Source of the DNA: Ophioderma brevispina
Taxonomy: Eukaryota; Echinodermata; Ophiuroidea; Amphilepidida; Ophiodermatidae
NCBI GenBank assembly: GCA_023653785.1
Contig: JAMKCH010044282.1
Coordinates: 62,001 to 126,000, forward strand
Reading direction: 5' to 3'
Length of the DNA stretch: 64,000 nucleotides
Shown: positions 1 to 10,398 of the stretch, piece by piece
How positions within the stretch are numbered: the stretch's first letter is position 1
How the letters are laid out: each line of letters begins with the position of its first letter
Translations under genes and position numbers: made by a program
Notes under the pieces: model-generated
What the model saw: the letters and a program-made list of their open reading frames with translations, nothing else
Told to the model about the DNA's origin: nothing
Database searches by the model: none

Positions 1-234
1 TGAGCAAAAAGACTGGGTGGTAGAGAGCGATAGATATCATCTATAGGTGTTAAGTTCGCAAAAGTGTGTCATCGGCGTTCCTAGAGGATAGCATCAGAAC
101 GGTATATTACATATACAATGTTTATATTGTTTGAAATTTTTAAACTACTTAGTTCTCCGGGAGACAAGGATGGGTATTTATTAATCTTTCCCTGGGATGG
201 GCCAGCGCACACAAGTGTTGAAAAAAACCGATCT

Positions 235-304
235 GGCACTTGGCCGGATTCGAACCGGCGACCTCCGTAATACTAGTGACGGCGCTCTAACAAACTGAGC
301 CACA
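235..304 (-). pseudogene. tRNA-like sequence in satellite copy 1
   Basis: On the minus strand a B-box-like GGTTCGAATCC lies in a perfect T-arm, and a TGGCTCAGTTTGTTAGAGCG A box forms a good D-arm (GCTC/GAGC). The acceptor stem pairs only partly, and the anticodon region has an oversized loop closed by CCGT/ACGG. No amino-acid identity is assigned. It is best read as a tRNA-derived pol III promoter carried inside a repeat. A functional tRNA is unlikely. Confidence 0.6.
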
Positions 305-530
305 AGACTGGGTTGGTAGAGAGCGAGAGGTATATATTATAGGTGTTAGATTCGAAAAGTGTGTTCCATCGCTTTTCCTGCGGATAGCATCAGAACGTTA
401 TAGTTACATATACAATTTTATTGTGTTTTTGAAATTTAAATACCTTAGTTCTCAGGTAGACAAGGATGTTATTTATTAATCTTTCCCTGGAGATGCCAGC
501 GCACACAAGTGTTGAAAAAAAACCAATATG

Positions 531-603
531 CACTTGGAGATTCGACCCGGCGACCTCCGTATTTACTAGGCTGACGGACGCTATACCCCAACTGAGCCAC
601 AAG
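531..603 (-). pseudogene. tRNA-like sequence in satellite copy 2
   Basis: Same position in the second repeat unit. The D-arm and the CCGT/ACGG stem are recognisable. The B box has drifted (GGGTCGAATCT) and the T-arm no longer closes cleanly. This copy is more decayed than copy 1, which supports a repeat-borne relic. Confidence 0.5.
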
Positions 604-735
604 TATGAGTTGGTAGAGAGCGATAGATATCATTATAGGTGTTAAGTTCGAAAGCTGTGTCCATCAGCTTTCCTAGCGGATTAGCATCAAACGGTTTATA
701 TTTAAAAAATTACAATTTTATATTTGTTTTGAAAT

Positions 736-1508
736 TGTAACGGAAAATAACATGTTATTTTTACGCCCCATAATAGTAGTGGTTGAGCACTTCTGACTAT
801 TGGTAATTGTCTAAACTCGCCGTCACAATTCCTTCTCTGAAATAGACGCTACATACGCGCGCGGAATTGCTGCGAGTAACTCGCAGACTATGCATTTCCT
901 TTACGCGGTGTCATGGTTCTGTCTGGCGGGAATGCTGGAGTAGTCTTACTTCAGAGGAAAAAGGAATTATGACGGAGAGCATAGTATTAGAGTATACAAA
1001 TGGCCAATGCATGTGAGATCAATAGTATAAGAATTTCACACGGACAAACTTGGGGATTTGTCTAAAAAAGGACAATTTTAGGGGGTTTAGTCATTTGTCA
1101 CCACAACAGGTCGACTTTGTCGAAGGACCCACCTTCCATAAAAAATCATGTGTACGGCCGGCGGCCCTGGCACGACTTGAAACGCAAAAACTTATTTAAA
1201 AAACTACACCTGAAGATTAATGTTCAAACTGTATTCGCATTTAAGAAGGTCCATATTTTTGAATTATATATTCAGGATCCCCTGACCCCACTAATTCAAC
1301 AGCATGCCTTAAACATGAAGGTTCTGTCTGTCGGTCCATTATTAAATATCATAATCTTCATGAAATGATCCTACTTGTCATTGTCTGAACCAACAAAACA
1401 ATGGTTGAGCGTTGACAAGTTTCATATTGGAGTGACGTTTTCAGCGGCCGTTGAATTATCGGGATACAAAATTCCTTCTTATACATACACATTGAATTGA
1501 GCTTAAAA
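736..1508. other. no gene recognised
   Basis: AT-rich sequence with only short ORFs of no recognisable similarity and a small GCG-rich patch near 850-880. The ORF at 1117-1368 shows no family motif and is not called. Confidence 0.6.
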
Positions 1509-1908
1509 TTTTTTTTTTTTTTATTCCCTGTACATTTAGGTTTGTGGAAGGAGAGAAGACATACATTTATGGTCCACCACACCCACCACTTAATTAGTTG
1601 CAGTACCTTATACAGTCATGTAAGGAAAAAATACACAAAAACTATCAACCACAGCATCATTATAACATACAGTGTTGGGAATAAGTTCACCCAAGCACAG
1701 GTTTTTAGAAAAGAAAACATCAAAACAACAACACAAAACAAGAAACAAAAGACAAACAACACACAAACAAACAACAACACAAAACTCAAGTCAAAGACAG
1801 GACCAACATGTTCTCACACAAATCCACACCACACTTTTCACACAAACTCCCAACCACTCACAGTCACTCAAACATGAACCCAGCTTTAATCTGAGGTGCC
1901 ATGGAAAA

Positions 1909-3151
1909 TTAATAAACCAGTGAAAATAAATCAGGAGGCTTCAAGATCAAGGGTCCATTTTTTAAAGTGTTGTCCAAGTTTCCCTTTACTTTTTCAGCAA
2001 TCTTATATTCAACATTTCTCTTAATTTTGACAAAATTCAAAAAAGCAACGAAATTGGGATTTGTTTCTTGAAATTTGCACCTATGAATATAAAACTTCAT
2101 GCAGAGAAAAAGAAAAGAAATGCAGCTATCATGTTCTGAGGAGTTTCTGACGCCAAACATTTTCTCAAAATATGAAAAATTGAAGGATTCCCCAGAAACA
2201 CTTCATCAAAAAACATAAATCATCCCACAGGTGGGAAACTTTTTCACATTCACAAAAAAGGTGAAGAAAAGTTTCAGGAAAATTCTTACAAAAATAACAA
2301 TTAGGGGAATTAGTTCTACCAATTTTATAAAGAAATTGATTGGTACAAATTGCTCTATGGAAAAGTTTGAAATAAAAGGAACGCAATTGGGTTTCAATAG
2401 TGCATTTGAAATTAGCATTGTGATTATCGCTCCAATCCACTTCATCCAGGACATTCAGAGAATCAATCCACTTATTTTCAACTTCAACAGCCGCCTGGTT
2501 TCTCAAAATGGAGTAAACATACTTAAGGACTTTCTTTTCACCCATAAAAGAAGCTGAGATTTTTCTAAAAACATTTTCTTGAATATTCTTGTTGTTCTGA
2601 AACCAGTCCAAATAAACGCCATTCATCAATGAGTTATACTTCCTCCTATCACTAATGGGAATATCAAATTCAACAACCAGATCTTCAAACGTTTTAGCAA
2701 AATTATGACCAAGAAAGAGATCTGAAATATGCTGTATCCCCTTATCATCCCAAACAGGGTAGAAGAAAAACTTCTTTGATTTCAAGCGAACATTTTTATT
2801 CCACCAAATTGGATCTTGAAGATGAAAATCAGACCAGCCTAAATTCTCCTTAATTTTGTTTTTGTATAAATACCACAGTTTGATACTTTCAATGAGCTGA
2901 CAATTAAAGAGGGTATTTAAAACACAATCAGGAGCATCAGTCCCCAACAAGATTGTCCAGTCATGGTGAAAATTCTCCAAAACTGACATCTCCAAAACTT
3001 TCCAAAAGCTATAGTAGTGAGGATCAAGCAGCTGTTTAACCCAAATGAATTTTTGAGCTTGAGAAAACAACAGAGAATCAAACATTCACAGCCCACCATG
3101 TTCATAATCATTACATAAAATGTCTCGTTTGACTCTATCGTTTCCTCCATT
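1909..3151 (-). pseudogene. C-terminal region of the Tx1-like LINE ORF
   Basis: The main block is a 306-codon minus-strand reading at 3085-2165. Just upstream the frame reads DYEHGGL, then a TGA stop, then MFDSLLF. Related elements usually have arginine or tryptophan there, so the stop looks like CGA-to-TGA decay. Near the end is a Cys/His cluster (CYFC then HLFCEC), the zinc-knuckle-like motif common at the C-terminus of these ORFs. After a frame break the 2160-1909 block (FIHRCKFQETNPNF...) supplies the last part. No function is expected now. Confidence 0.75.
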
Positions 3152-4050
3152 TCAGATGAATTTATAAAAAAGATGATTCAATTTCTTGAAAAATGTTTTA
3201 GGAATATTAATGCAAAGCACTGAAAAAAGATAGAGCAGCTGGGGCAACAACAGGGATTTAATAACAGTGACTTTACCCAAAATAGATAAATTTCTCTGTT
3301 TCCAACAGTTAAGGGTTTGCTCAATTTGGTGAAGCTTTGGAATAAAATTGAGTTCATAAAGGGAATTCACATTTAAAGAAAAATTTACCCCAAGAGTTTT
3401 GAAGGTGTTTGACTTCCACCTAAGACCACCTTCCTGAAAAGGAAAAAAATTGGTGTCTTTCAAACTACCAATATGGATAGCTTCAGATTTGGAAAAATTA
3501 ATTTTGCATCCTGAAAAAGAAGCAAATTTATCAAGAGTGTTAAAAAGGGCCTGAAATGACTCTAAATCTCCCTGTAAAAACATGTGGTATCATCGGCCAG
3601 CAAATTAATCTTTTTTTCCATGTTCCCTACCTTAATCCCTTTGATATCATCATTACTACGAACTGCAATAGCAAGAATTTCAATTGCAAAAAGGAACAAA
3701 AAAGGTGAAATCAGGCAGCCCTGAAAAATTCCACGAGACATATTAATAGGACTACTGAGAAAGCCATTATTGATAACGTAACTTTTCCTCCCATTATAAA
3801 AGGTTTTCACCCACTGAATAAAATTATCACCAAGATTGAACCTAGATAAAACCTGAAATAAAAAACCATGCTCCACACTATCAAATGCCTTTTCAATATC
3901 TAACAAAACAATTGAACCCGAAATATTCTTATTGTCAGCATACTCAATCAGATCAATAATAGTATGAATGTTACAACCAATATTACGACCCTTCATAAAA
4001 CCACTTTGATCTTCATGAATAAGACCGTCAAGTTGAGCTTTAAATTTTGA
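3152..4050 (-). pseudogene. reverse transcriptase core of the Tx1-like LINE
   Basis: The minus-strand reading covers RT motifs in order: the N-terminal SGFMKGRNIG block (about 4005-3975), motif A with DIEKAFDSV, motif B as SRGIFQGCLISP, and motif C as LADD (usual form YADD). A frameshift near 3565-3585 moves the reading into the next block, which continues with a thumb-like region containing CKINFSKSEA and LGVNFS. The catalytic aspartates are present, but the frame breaks make a full protein impossible. The open blocks are about 144 codons each. Confidence 0.85.
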
Positions 4051-4199
4051 TAATTGGGGGCGCTAGATGTGCTATTATTGCTTTAAGTAGTGTATGGCTA
4101 AACATGTTTTGCAGTATTTTTAAATACTTAGTATATTGAAGATGATTGCACAATGCACAACTTAAGCCTTTTGTAGTATGGCAAACACTACATACACCC

Positions 4200-4490
4200 C
4201 TGACAGCTTTTGTGTGATTTTGGCTTAATAATATGGTCCTGGAGCATATGTTTCTGGAGCATAAATAATCTGGAAAAATATTCAAATATGCTCTAGGAGC
4301 ATATTTGACTATGCTCCTGGAGCATAAATAATCTGGAGAAATATTTAATTATACTCCAGGAACATATTTGAATATGCTCCTGGAGTATATTTGAATGCAC
4401 AATGCTCCAGGAACATAATGGCAAATATTCTCCTAGAGCAGTGGAGAAATATTGAAGTATATTTGCCATATGCTCCTGAAGCATGTGCAT
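4200..4490. repeat. cluster of GCTCC-N-GGAGC palindromes
   Basis: About nine versions of the partial palindrome ATGCTCCTGGAGCAT recur with irregular 15-50-bp spacing (near 4232, 4250, 4288, 4312, 4350, 4374, 4400, 4430 and 4469). Several are joined by a shared TAAATAATCTGGARAAATATT spacer. The centre alternates between TGG and AGG. No coding potential is recognised. Confidence 0.7.
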
Positions 4491-6341
4491 TCAAATTTGA
4501 CTTAGGATATTTCTCCAGATTGTTTTTGGTCCAGGACCATATATCGGGCCAAAATCGAACAAAAAGCCCCATAACAGGACATTTCTTGTATTTGCTGGAT
4601 TTACTCCTATTGTACACCCAAATTGAACTATGCCCTCTCCTATCGTGCCAGCCTAGTCTCATCCCCCGCCCCCCCTGAGATTTTCAAAATTTAGGAAAAC
4701 AGGGGTTTGGGGGCAAAAATTAGGGTTTTTTTACCAAAATGAGTACATTTTGTACTGTTTCGCCCCCTATGATGTTTCGCCCCTCCTATGATTTTACCCT
4801 GGCGCCGCCCCTGTTCCCAAGACGTGTGGGTGACCAACGGAATGCATAATGTGAATACTCACCACATTAAGTCTGGTAGATTTCGTTTCAGGTTGGTCAG
4901 ATTAGTCAGCTATTTTTGGTATGCCTAGATTCTAGGCCCTAGAGAGCCAAGATCTTTGACAGGAGTGCTCCGATTGGCTGTTTCAAATGAGTTGATCATT
5001 ACCTGTTAAGAACGTGCAGTTCATTCATCGAGGTTCAAGGCAGGGTAGGGCTTAAAGTAAACTTAACTGTGCAAAAATCTGAAATTTGGGAAAAATTGGG
5101 GGTGCTCTTCAAAAAAATGTGCTGTTAATGCTTTAAAATGAAATACTACAGTATCGAGCTTTGAAAGAATTGCAATGTTTTCAGTAAAAAACATATCATC
5201 AAGACATCTAGGATTTTGAAATATGCTCTAGCTGTTGGTCGATGTTCCGAGTTCTGCTGACGTCACTAGAATTTCTTCTCAAGATCTTGAGCAAATTTCA
5301 ACCAATCAGTGACAAGCTCTTATCGAAATCCTCTAGACTTGTTGGGTGAGTATTTGCAGTATATGTGCCCATTAGGCCACCCATCAGGTACTGGGAATTA
5401 GACTTAATGTCAGCCATGCTTCAAAAAGGCTAATGGTTACAACGATGAGTAAATTTTATGATGAACTCTTTTTTTTTTTTGGTGGGGGGCTCAAAAGTAA
5501 ATGACAGTCCACTTTGAGATTTCAACATTAAATTAAAACAAAAACACTAATCCCACATTTGACTTGTTGTCTTCTTCATATGACAAACATTTGTGTGTAG
5601 AGGAAAAGAGAAGATATCAGTAGCTTCCCACAATGCATTGCTTCTAATGGAGGTTTTTGTACAGGTACTGATGTGAATCGTCAGCCAATGTAATATGGCT
5701 AAATTAACAGTGCTGTTGCATTTTAAGAATGTTTCTTCTCTAACAATTCACATGGCTACCTGTCCAAAAATCAAGGTAATCCTCAAAAAGGATTTTACCA
5801 CAGCAAAACACTCCAAGTGAGGACTTAATATGAAAAACAAGGATTGATGGCTGGTAAAATGGTTTGCAAAATTGCTCTATTGTGCCAAATAAGTAACAAA
5901 TATATAAACTCCAGTTAGATCATTTTAAAAGTAATCTAAGTGAGGATAATCATGCAAAAAAAAAAAAAAAACCAACAACAAAAAAACCTACTAAATCAGC
6001 TGCTTTGAGACCCTAAACATGGATCCGCATTTTGCCTATAATCTGCGCTTTCTTTTACATGGGTGTTTACAAGTATTACTTTGATTACCCCATCCTCGTT
6101 GTCAGGAGATGCATGTAAAAAACACTATAGACTCCATATTCACAAAGAAGTTTGTCCATCATGGACCAATTCTTAATCCAGGAGGAAGTCCTACATGGTA
6201 GGACAACACCGTGTACTTACTTTAGTCTAGGACTTAGGCCAAGTAAAAAATAAAACAGTTGATCATCCGGAATTTTGAAAAAAAGTTGGGAGGGAGGCAA
6301 CGACGTAAATATAACCCAGACCCGAAGATTCTCCCGAAACA
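4491..6341. other. no gene recognised; small repeat-like patches
   Basis: The stretch at 4660-4815 is unusually C/G-rich with runs of CGCCCC and resembles a fragment of an interspersed repeat. T and A homopolymers lie at about 5468-5480 and 5954-5971. No exon, RNA gene or transposon coding region was recognised. Confidence 0.55.
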
Positions 6342-6432
6342 GCGTAACCAAAATCAAGGTGCCCAAAAGTATTATAATGAGCATACGCACTTCATTATCA
6401 CAGTTTTGGGCACCACCATATTTGGTTAACGT
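6342..6432. repeat. imperfect long hairpin (foldback)
   Basis: Three nested pairs of inverted blocks face each other: GCGTAACCAAAAT with ATTTGGTTAACG, GGTGCCCAAAA with TTTTGGGCACC (11 bp, perfect), and ATAATGA with TCATTAT around a loop of about 11 bases. The whole is about 91 bp. It could be a very short foldback element or a structured RNA precursor; sequence alone does not decide. Confidence 0.65.
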
Positions 6433-7580
6433 ATCGTCGTATTTGGAAAATCCTTAATGCATATTTATGAACACGCGGTATTTTACGTTCGTCACACTTT
6501 AGCGAGTGAAAACAACAATAACAACCGATGCCACATGCCATCACTCGGGCTCAAATATCTCTTTTCCTAAGCAAAATTAACAGGGGTCATCGGGAGACTT
6601 TTTGTGCACTAGGAATGCAGGAATCTTTTTAGATGCATGGTTTCTTCCATCGATTGATTTTCGCATAATTATTGCAGAAAAATCGGTCGATCGGACAATG
6701 GAACACTGGGGAAATGCAACATTGATAACATAACGCGCGACGCGCAGATTTGTAGGTGCGTGTGCTTGTGCAGTAACAGCGACGATGTGCGGCTGGTTGT
6801 GCAACAGCAAGGATGGCACGCGATATGTGAGAGAAATCGGTTACGCTGCTGGCCTATTCAATAACACGTGCGATTCCCCTCTTGGTTTATTATTCCAGCT
6901 CTGTGGAGGGAGGCCTTTATTATTTTTTTAAAAGATGGCCGCCATGTCTAAGATGGCCACCATAGATATATTTGAAGATTGAGTTTGCATTGTGGAAATA
7001 GTAGTATGCAAGAAGGTTGAAGAAATTGCTCAAGAAATTGAAGGATACTCTTTAAAATAGGTATGAGAGTTCAATCGTGCTCCGATATTTTTTGTTGACT
7101 TCTTTTTTCCCCTTTTTTAGCCTTCTTTTTGGTGGTGTTGTTGCTTTTTTTAAAAATAACAAAAAAATCGGTGCGGCGTTCAAAATCGGAGCGGGCGGGG
7201 ATGATCAACAGGTTTACTTTTTTACTTGGCCTTAGTATGGGAATAAAAAAGTCCTTCCTTGTAGGACTTACTGGACTAAGAGTTAGTGAATACGGATGAG
7301 AGTATTTACCGAGTGAAATGAAAACATTCGTTAACACTTTATTGACAGGCGAGACAAGAAAATTAATACGGTAACAGTTGCATAGCATAAATCTGTCTTC
7401 CACTTCGTCTGCTCTATGACCATGTCATCACATCATTGGGCAGCTATTATTTTTCGACCGTACTGTGAAATTTCCAATATGGGCATGATATTTATCACTC
7501 TGACAAATCTAGATTCTCATTGGCAACAGTTAGCACAATCTGTTTCTTCTAAATTAATGTAGTGGTGGGATTTGGTGGCT
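6433..7580. other. no gene recognised
   Basis: Short ORFs at 6577-6819 and 7071-7403 (minus) have no recognisable motif and are not called. A short imperfect duplication around AAGATGGCCGCC/AAGATGGCCACC lies near 6930-6965. Confidence 0.5.
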
Positions 7581-7934
7581 TTAAAGGCTGACTCAGAGAT
7601 TTTCTGAGGGCGCCCTCATTTTCAACAAATCGGGATTTTTGGCATATACATAATGCTTGTCCCTATACTAATCACTGTGTGAAATAGCTAGCTCAATGAA
7701 GTCCTCAATATAGAAATCACAACTTTGGTATTCAACCGGATCCGGAATTTTTGTTTAAACAAGTAATCCTCATGGCACTGTGTTCTACATAAAGTTTACT
7801 GCATGAAAACGGAAAATCCTATTCATCTCAAACTTTGAATGGAGCATTTTAAGGTGACTATCTTTTTTTCCATTTTTGATTATTTTCAATTAATCAAAAA
7901 TCATATTTCAAGATCTCTGAGTCCGGGCCTTTGA
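7581..7934. mobile_element. TTAA-flanked TIR element (MITE), copy 1
   Basis: The 5' end reads TTAAAGGCTGACTCAGAGAT, and the 3' end is its complement (ATCTCTGAGTCCGGGCCTTTGA), giving TIRs of about 18 bp. The flanks are TTAA at 7581 and a decayed TTGA at 7931. No ORF. The internal sequence aligns with the element at 8069-8598, so these are two members of one family. TTAA target duplication is characteristic of piggyBac-type transposition; that assignment is inference. Confidence 0.8.
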
Positions 7935-8068
7935 AATATATAGAGAGCCTCTATTCATAATACTTTCAAAACAAAGAGTATTGATTTTGTTAAAAATTTT
8001 TTTAACAAGGCAATGATATTATTAGAGGCTGTGGTTCATTTTTCCAACACTAAATCTACACTATAATA

Positions 8069-8598
8069 TTAAAGCTGACTCAGAGAATTTTCCATTGAGG
8101 GCACACTCATTTTCAAACAAATTTGGTTTTTTATATATTAGACATAATGCTTAGTCCATATACTAATCACTGTCTGATATGGCTAAGCTCAAATCAAAGT
8201 CCTTCATATAGAAATCACAATGTTGTTATAAAATTTCCCAAAGCCGGATTTTTTGTTATACATAATATCCTACAAACATCACTCTTATAGTATAACAAAC
8301 ATGTTTACTGCATCAAAACAAAAAATCTTTGTTTCTAACTTTGTCTCATCTAAATTTAGAGGTGACTTCATTATGACCATTTTTGCATTCCCACTAGCAT
8401 CTCGATCGTGCCGCCTTTAATCGGTGCGTATCATGCGCTGATTCTAAGCATAGCGCGCGATTCATGGGTGCGCAACATAAATCGCAGTGACGTCACCTTC
8501 AACTTAAGATGACCCAAACTATACTTTGTAAGCTCAAATTGAAGTCATATAGAAAAAAAATCAAAAATATATCTCAAAATCACTGAGTCCGCCTTTAA
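8069..8598. mobile_element. TTAA-flanked TIR element (MITE), copy 2, with a nested insert
   Basis: TTAA occurs at both edges (8069-8072 and 8595-8598). The TIRs match copy 1 (AAAGCTGACTCAGAGA and TCACTGAGTCCGCCTTT). It is about 175 bp longer than copy 1, and the extra length corresponds to the GC-richer block at 8360-8498, which recurs alone near 20.0 kb. The outer family is therefore older than this insert, or has a longer subfamily. Confidence 0.8.
8360..8498. mobile_element. small TIR element nested in the MITE
   Basis: The block starts AGGTGACTTCA and ends TGACGTCACCT, with an internal GCG-rich part. The same sequence with near-identical ends occurs at about 20001-20144. The ends are CRE-like (TGACGTCA). 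It was probably inserted into, or acquired by, the surrounding TTAA element. Confidence 0.65.
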
Positions 8599-9596
8599 GT
8601 AGTAGTTTCAAAACTAGTGTGGACGAGAATCAAGATTTTTTTTTTTTTGCAATGGATAAAAGTGAATGCCCGTATTTGAAAACTTTCCAGACTGACTATT
8701 GTAGATTACATTTCTCTTTATTTTCCCTTTCTATTCCCTCCCCCTTATGGTAAGGAAAACCTCACTTTTTAAAACAAATTTCTTTGTAGTAATTTTCTTA
8801 TGCTTTATTTAATATTTTAAATTTGAATGTTTTGATTTACTTTTTCTATTGCACCTTTTAATGAATTAAAAAACATTTAAAAACATAATTAAAATGGCAC
8901 TGCAGCATAAACTTCAATGGTTTGTGTACTTAGCAAAGTCTTTAGCTGTAGGTCCGTACAAATATTAAGTGACATTTTGCCAAGTCGTCCACAACGTATT
9001 TGGTGATGAAATGTTCACAAAAAGGTCCCCCCCCAAAAAAAAGACCATTTTAGAGGGAGTGGGGGTCACTTTTCCCAAAAATGTCCACTTTTCAAAGTCC
9101 CACCTCCAAATAAATCCTGCACACAGCCCTGCTTCCTGCATCAATATGCATCAAAGGTGTCCCTTGTAGTAGATCTAGGAGTAAACATGGTGTACCTTAC
9201 GCTCTGGATTTTACGTTACGCTGCGAGTGAGAATCAGCCTGTGTGTGTGTCAGGTGGTTTTGAGATGACTTCACAAATGATGGGTCATTTGAGATACATT
9301 AAAAAAAACATGACTTAAGATATCTTCAGTTCAATCTGAAATTAAGAGGGTCCATGAAACTATTCTTTATTCTGGCAATTTTGATTGTCCGCCTTTATTA
9401 GCATTGCGAGACTGCATAAATGCTGCACATCTAAGGTCAGCGTGTGGGTTGCCTAACACGCACAGTGCACGTTACCCTCTAACTTCAGATCAAACAGAGA
9501 TGTTCGGTAAACTTCATTTTTGAAAAGCTCTATTGCAACAGATGCGAAGTACATAAAAAGATTTGACCAAAATAAATACATCGGTCCTCGGACCGC
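8599..9596. other. no gene recognised
   Basis: AT-rich, with a poly(T) tract near 8637-8649 and a short GTGTGTGTGT run near 9240. No exon-like or RNA gene signal was recognised. Confidence 0.5.
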
Positions 9597-9992
9597 TTGT
9601 GTCGCCTGCCGTCGTGGTTTGTGAATGATAGGCCTCACATGACCTTTGACCTTGATATGTGACTTTTGACCTCATAAACAAATGAGGGATTGCATGTAAA
9701 CTCCATAAACCAAGTTTGGTTCCAATTGCACTTCAACTTTTTCAAATGAGGTTAATTTTACTTTTTCAGCCTATTTTACAACTTGACCTCACATGACCTT
9801 TGACCTTGGTATGTGACCTTTGACCTTGGTATGTGACCTTTGACCTAATCAACAAATGGGGGATGTCATGTTGCACCTGTGACCAAAATTTGGTTTAAAT
9901 CCATCAAAGTATGTGGATATTACAGTTAACAACAGACTACAGTGGACAAAGTGATCCCTATGTGTCTTTCTGCCTTAAGGCAGGCGACACAA
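9597..9992. mobile_element. TIR element carrying repeated TGACCTTTGACCT (DR1) motifs
   Basis: Perfect 14-bp inverted ends TTGTGTCGCCTGCC and GGCAGGCGACACAA bound a 396-bp non-coding element. Inside are four exact copies and one one-mismatch copy of TGACCTTTGACCT, in two groups (about 9640-9675 and 9795-9845). This is the complement of AGGTCA-A-AGGTCA, the direct-repeat-1 site known for nuclear receptors such as HNF4 and RXR heterodimers. Whether anything binds here is unknown. Confidence 0.85.
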
Positions 9993-10106
9993 AAAGATGT
10001 GAAATTACTCTTTCACTTTATTCAATATACAGATCTTTCATTTGTACTCCTGGTTCAACAGCTGCATAGCACACATTCTTGGACAGCTGCCAACATTCTA
10101 AACAGG

Positions 10107-10398
10107 TAGGCCGTATTCCAAAAAGGTGTTTAACAACTGTTTAGTTAAACGAACGTTTATCTCTGAAATAGTGAGGTAGATAGGCGTTATTTTTTTAACT
10201 ATGGTAAAAGCATCAAATTTGTCATATTATACCAAAAGAAATTCATAACATTCTGTACTAACAAAACTATCATATCTATAATACTTTGAAAAAAATAACC
10301 TTTATCATAATTTTAAAGAATTTTTACTTATCCACCTCACTACTTCAAAGATAAACAATTGTTTAAACGATTGTTAAACTTTTGGAATACAGGCCGTG
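10107..10398. mobile_element. MITE with ~75-bp terminal inverted repeats
   Basis: The left arm starts GGCCGTATTCCAAAAAG and the right arm ends TTTTGGAATACAGGCCGT. Complementarity continues through the GTTTAAAC-like and TTTATCT(C/T)TGAARTAGTGAGGTRGATA blocks, about 75 bp per arm with a few mismatches. No ORF. Total about 290 bp. Confidence 0.8.

Larger units (their letters stand above)
1..735. repeat. ~296-bp tandem satellite, about 2.4 copies
   Basis: The same unit begins near positions 11, 306 and 603 (spacings about 295 and 297 bp) and decays after about 735. Each unit starts with a TTGGTAGAGAGCGA-like stretch and ends in a tRNA-like block read on the minus strand. The first copy starts inside the unit, so the array continues to the left of the window. 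Copies differ by scattered substitutions and small indels. Confidence 0.85.
1509..4050 (-). mobile_element. L1/Tx1-type LINE, 5'-truncated
   Basis: A minus-strand non-LTR retrotransposon runs from reverse transcriptase near 4050 to a poly(A) tail at 1522-1509 (a T run on the plus strand), preceded by AATAAA. Between the last coding block (about 1909) and the tail lies a 3' UTR that is T/G-rich in sense orientation and accounts for the CAA-rich plus-strand sequence at 1720-1880. The 5' half (endonuclease, ORF1) is missing, as usual for LINE insertions. Phrases such as SGFMKGRNIG, DIEKAFDSVE and LADDTTCF fit the L1/Tx1 group from general knowledge of these families. Several frameshifts and an in-frame stop show it is dead. 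No target-site duplication was identified. Confidence 0.85.

Noticed and set aside
1497..1923. CAA-rich 83- and 126-codon plus ORFs (Thr/Gln/Asn-rich)
   Set aside because: Antisense of the T/G-rich 3' UTR of the minus-strand Tx1 LINE.
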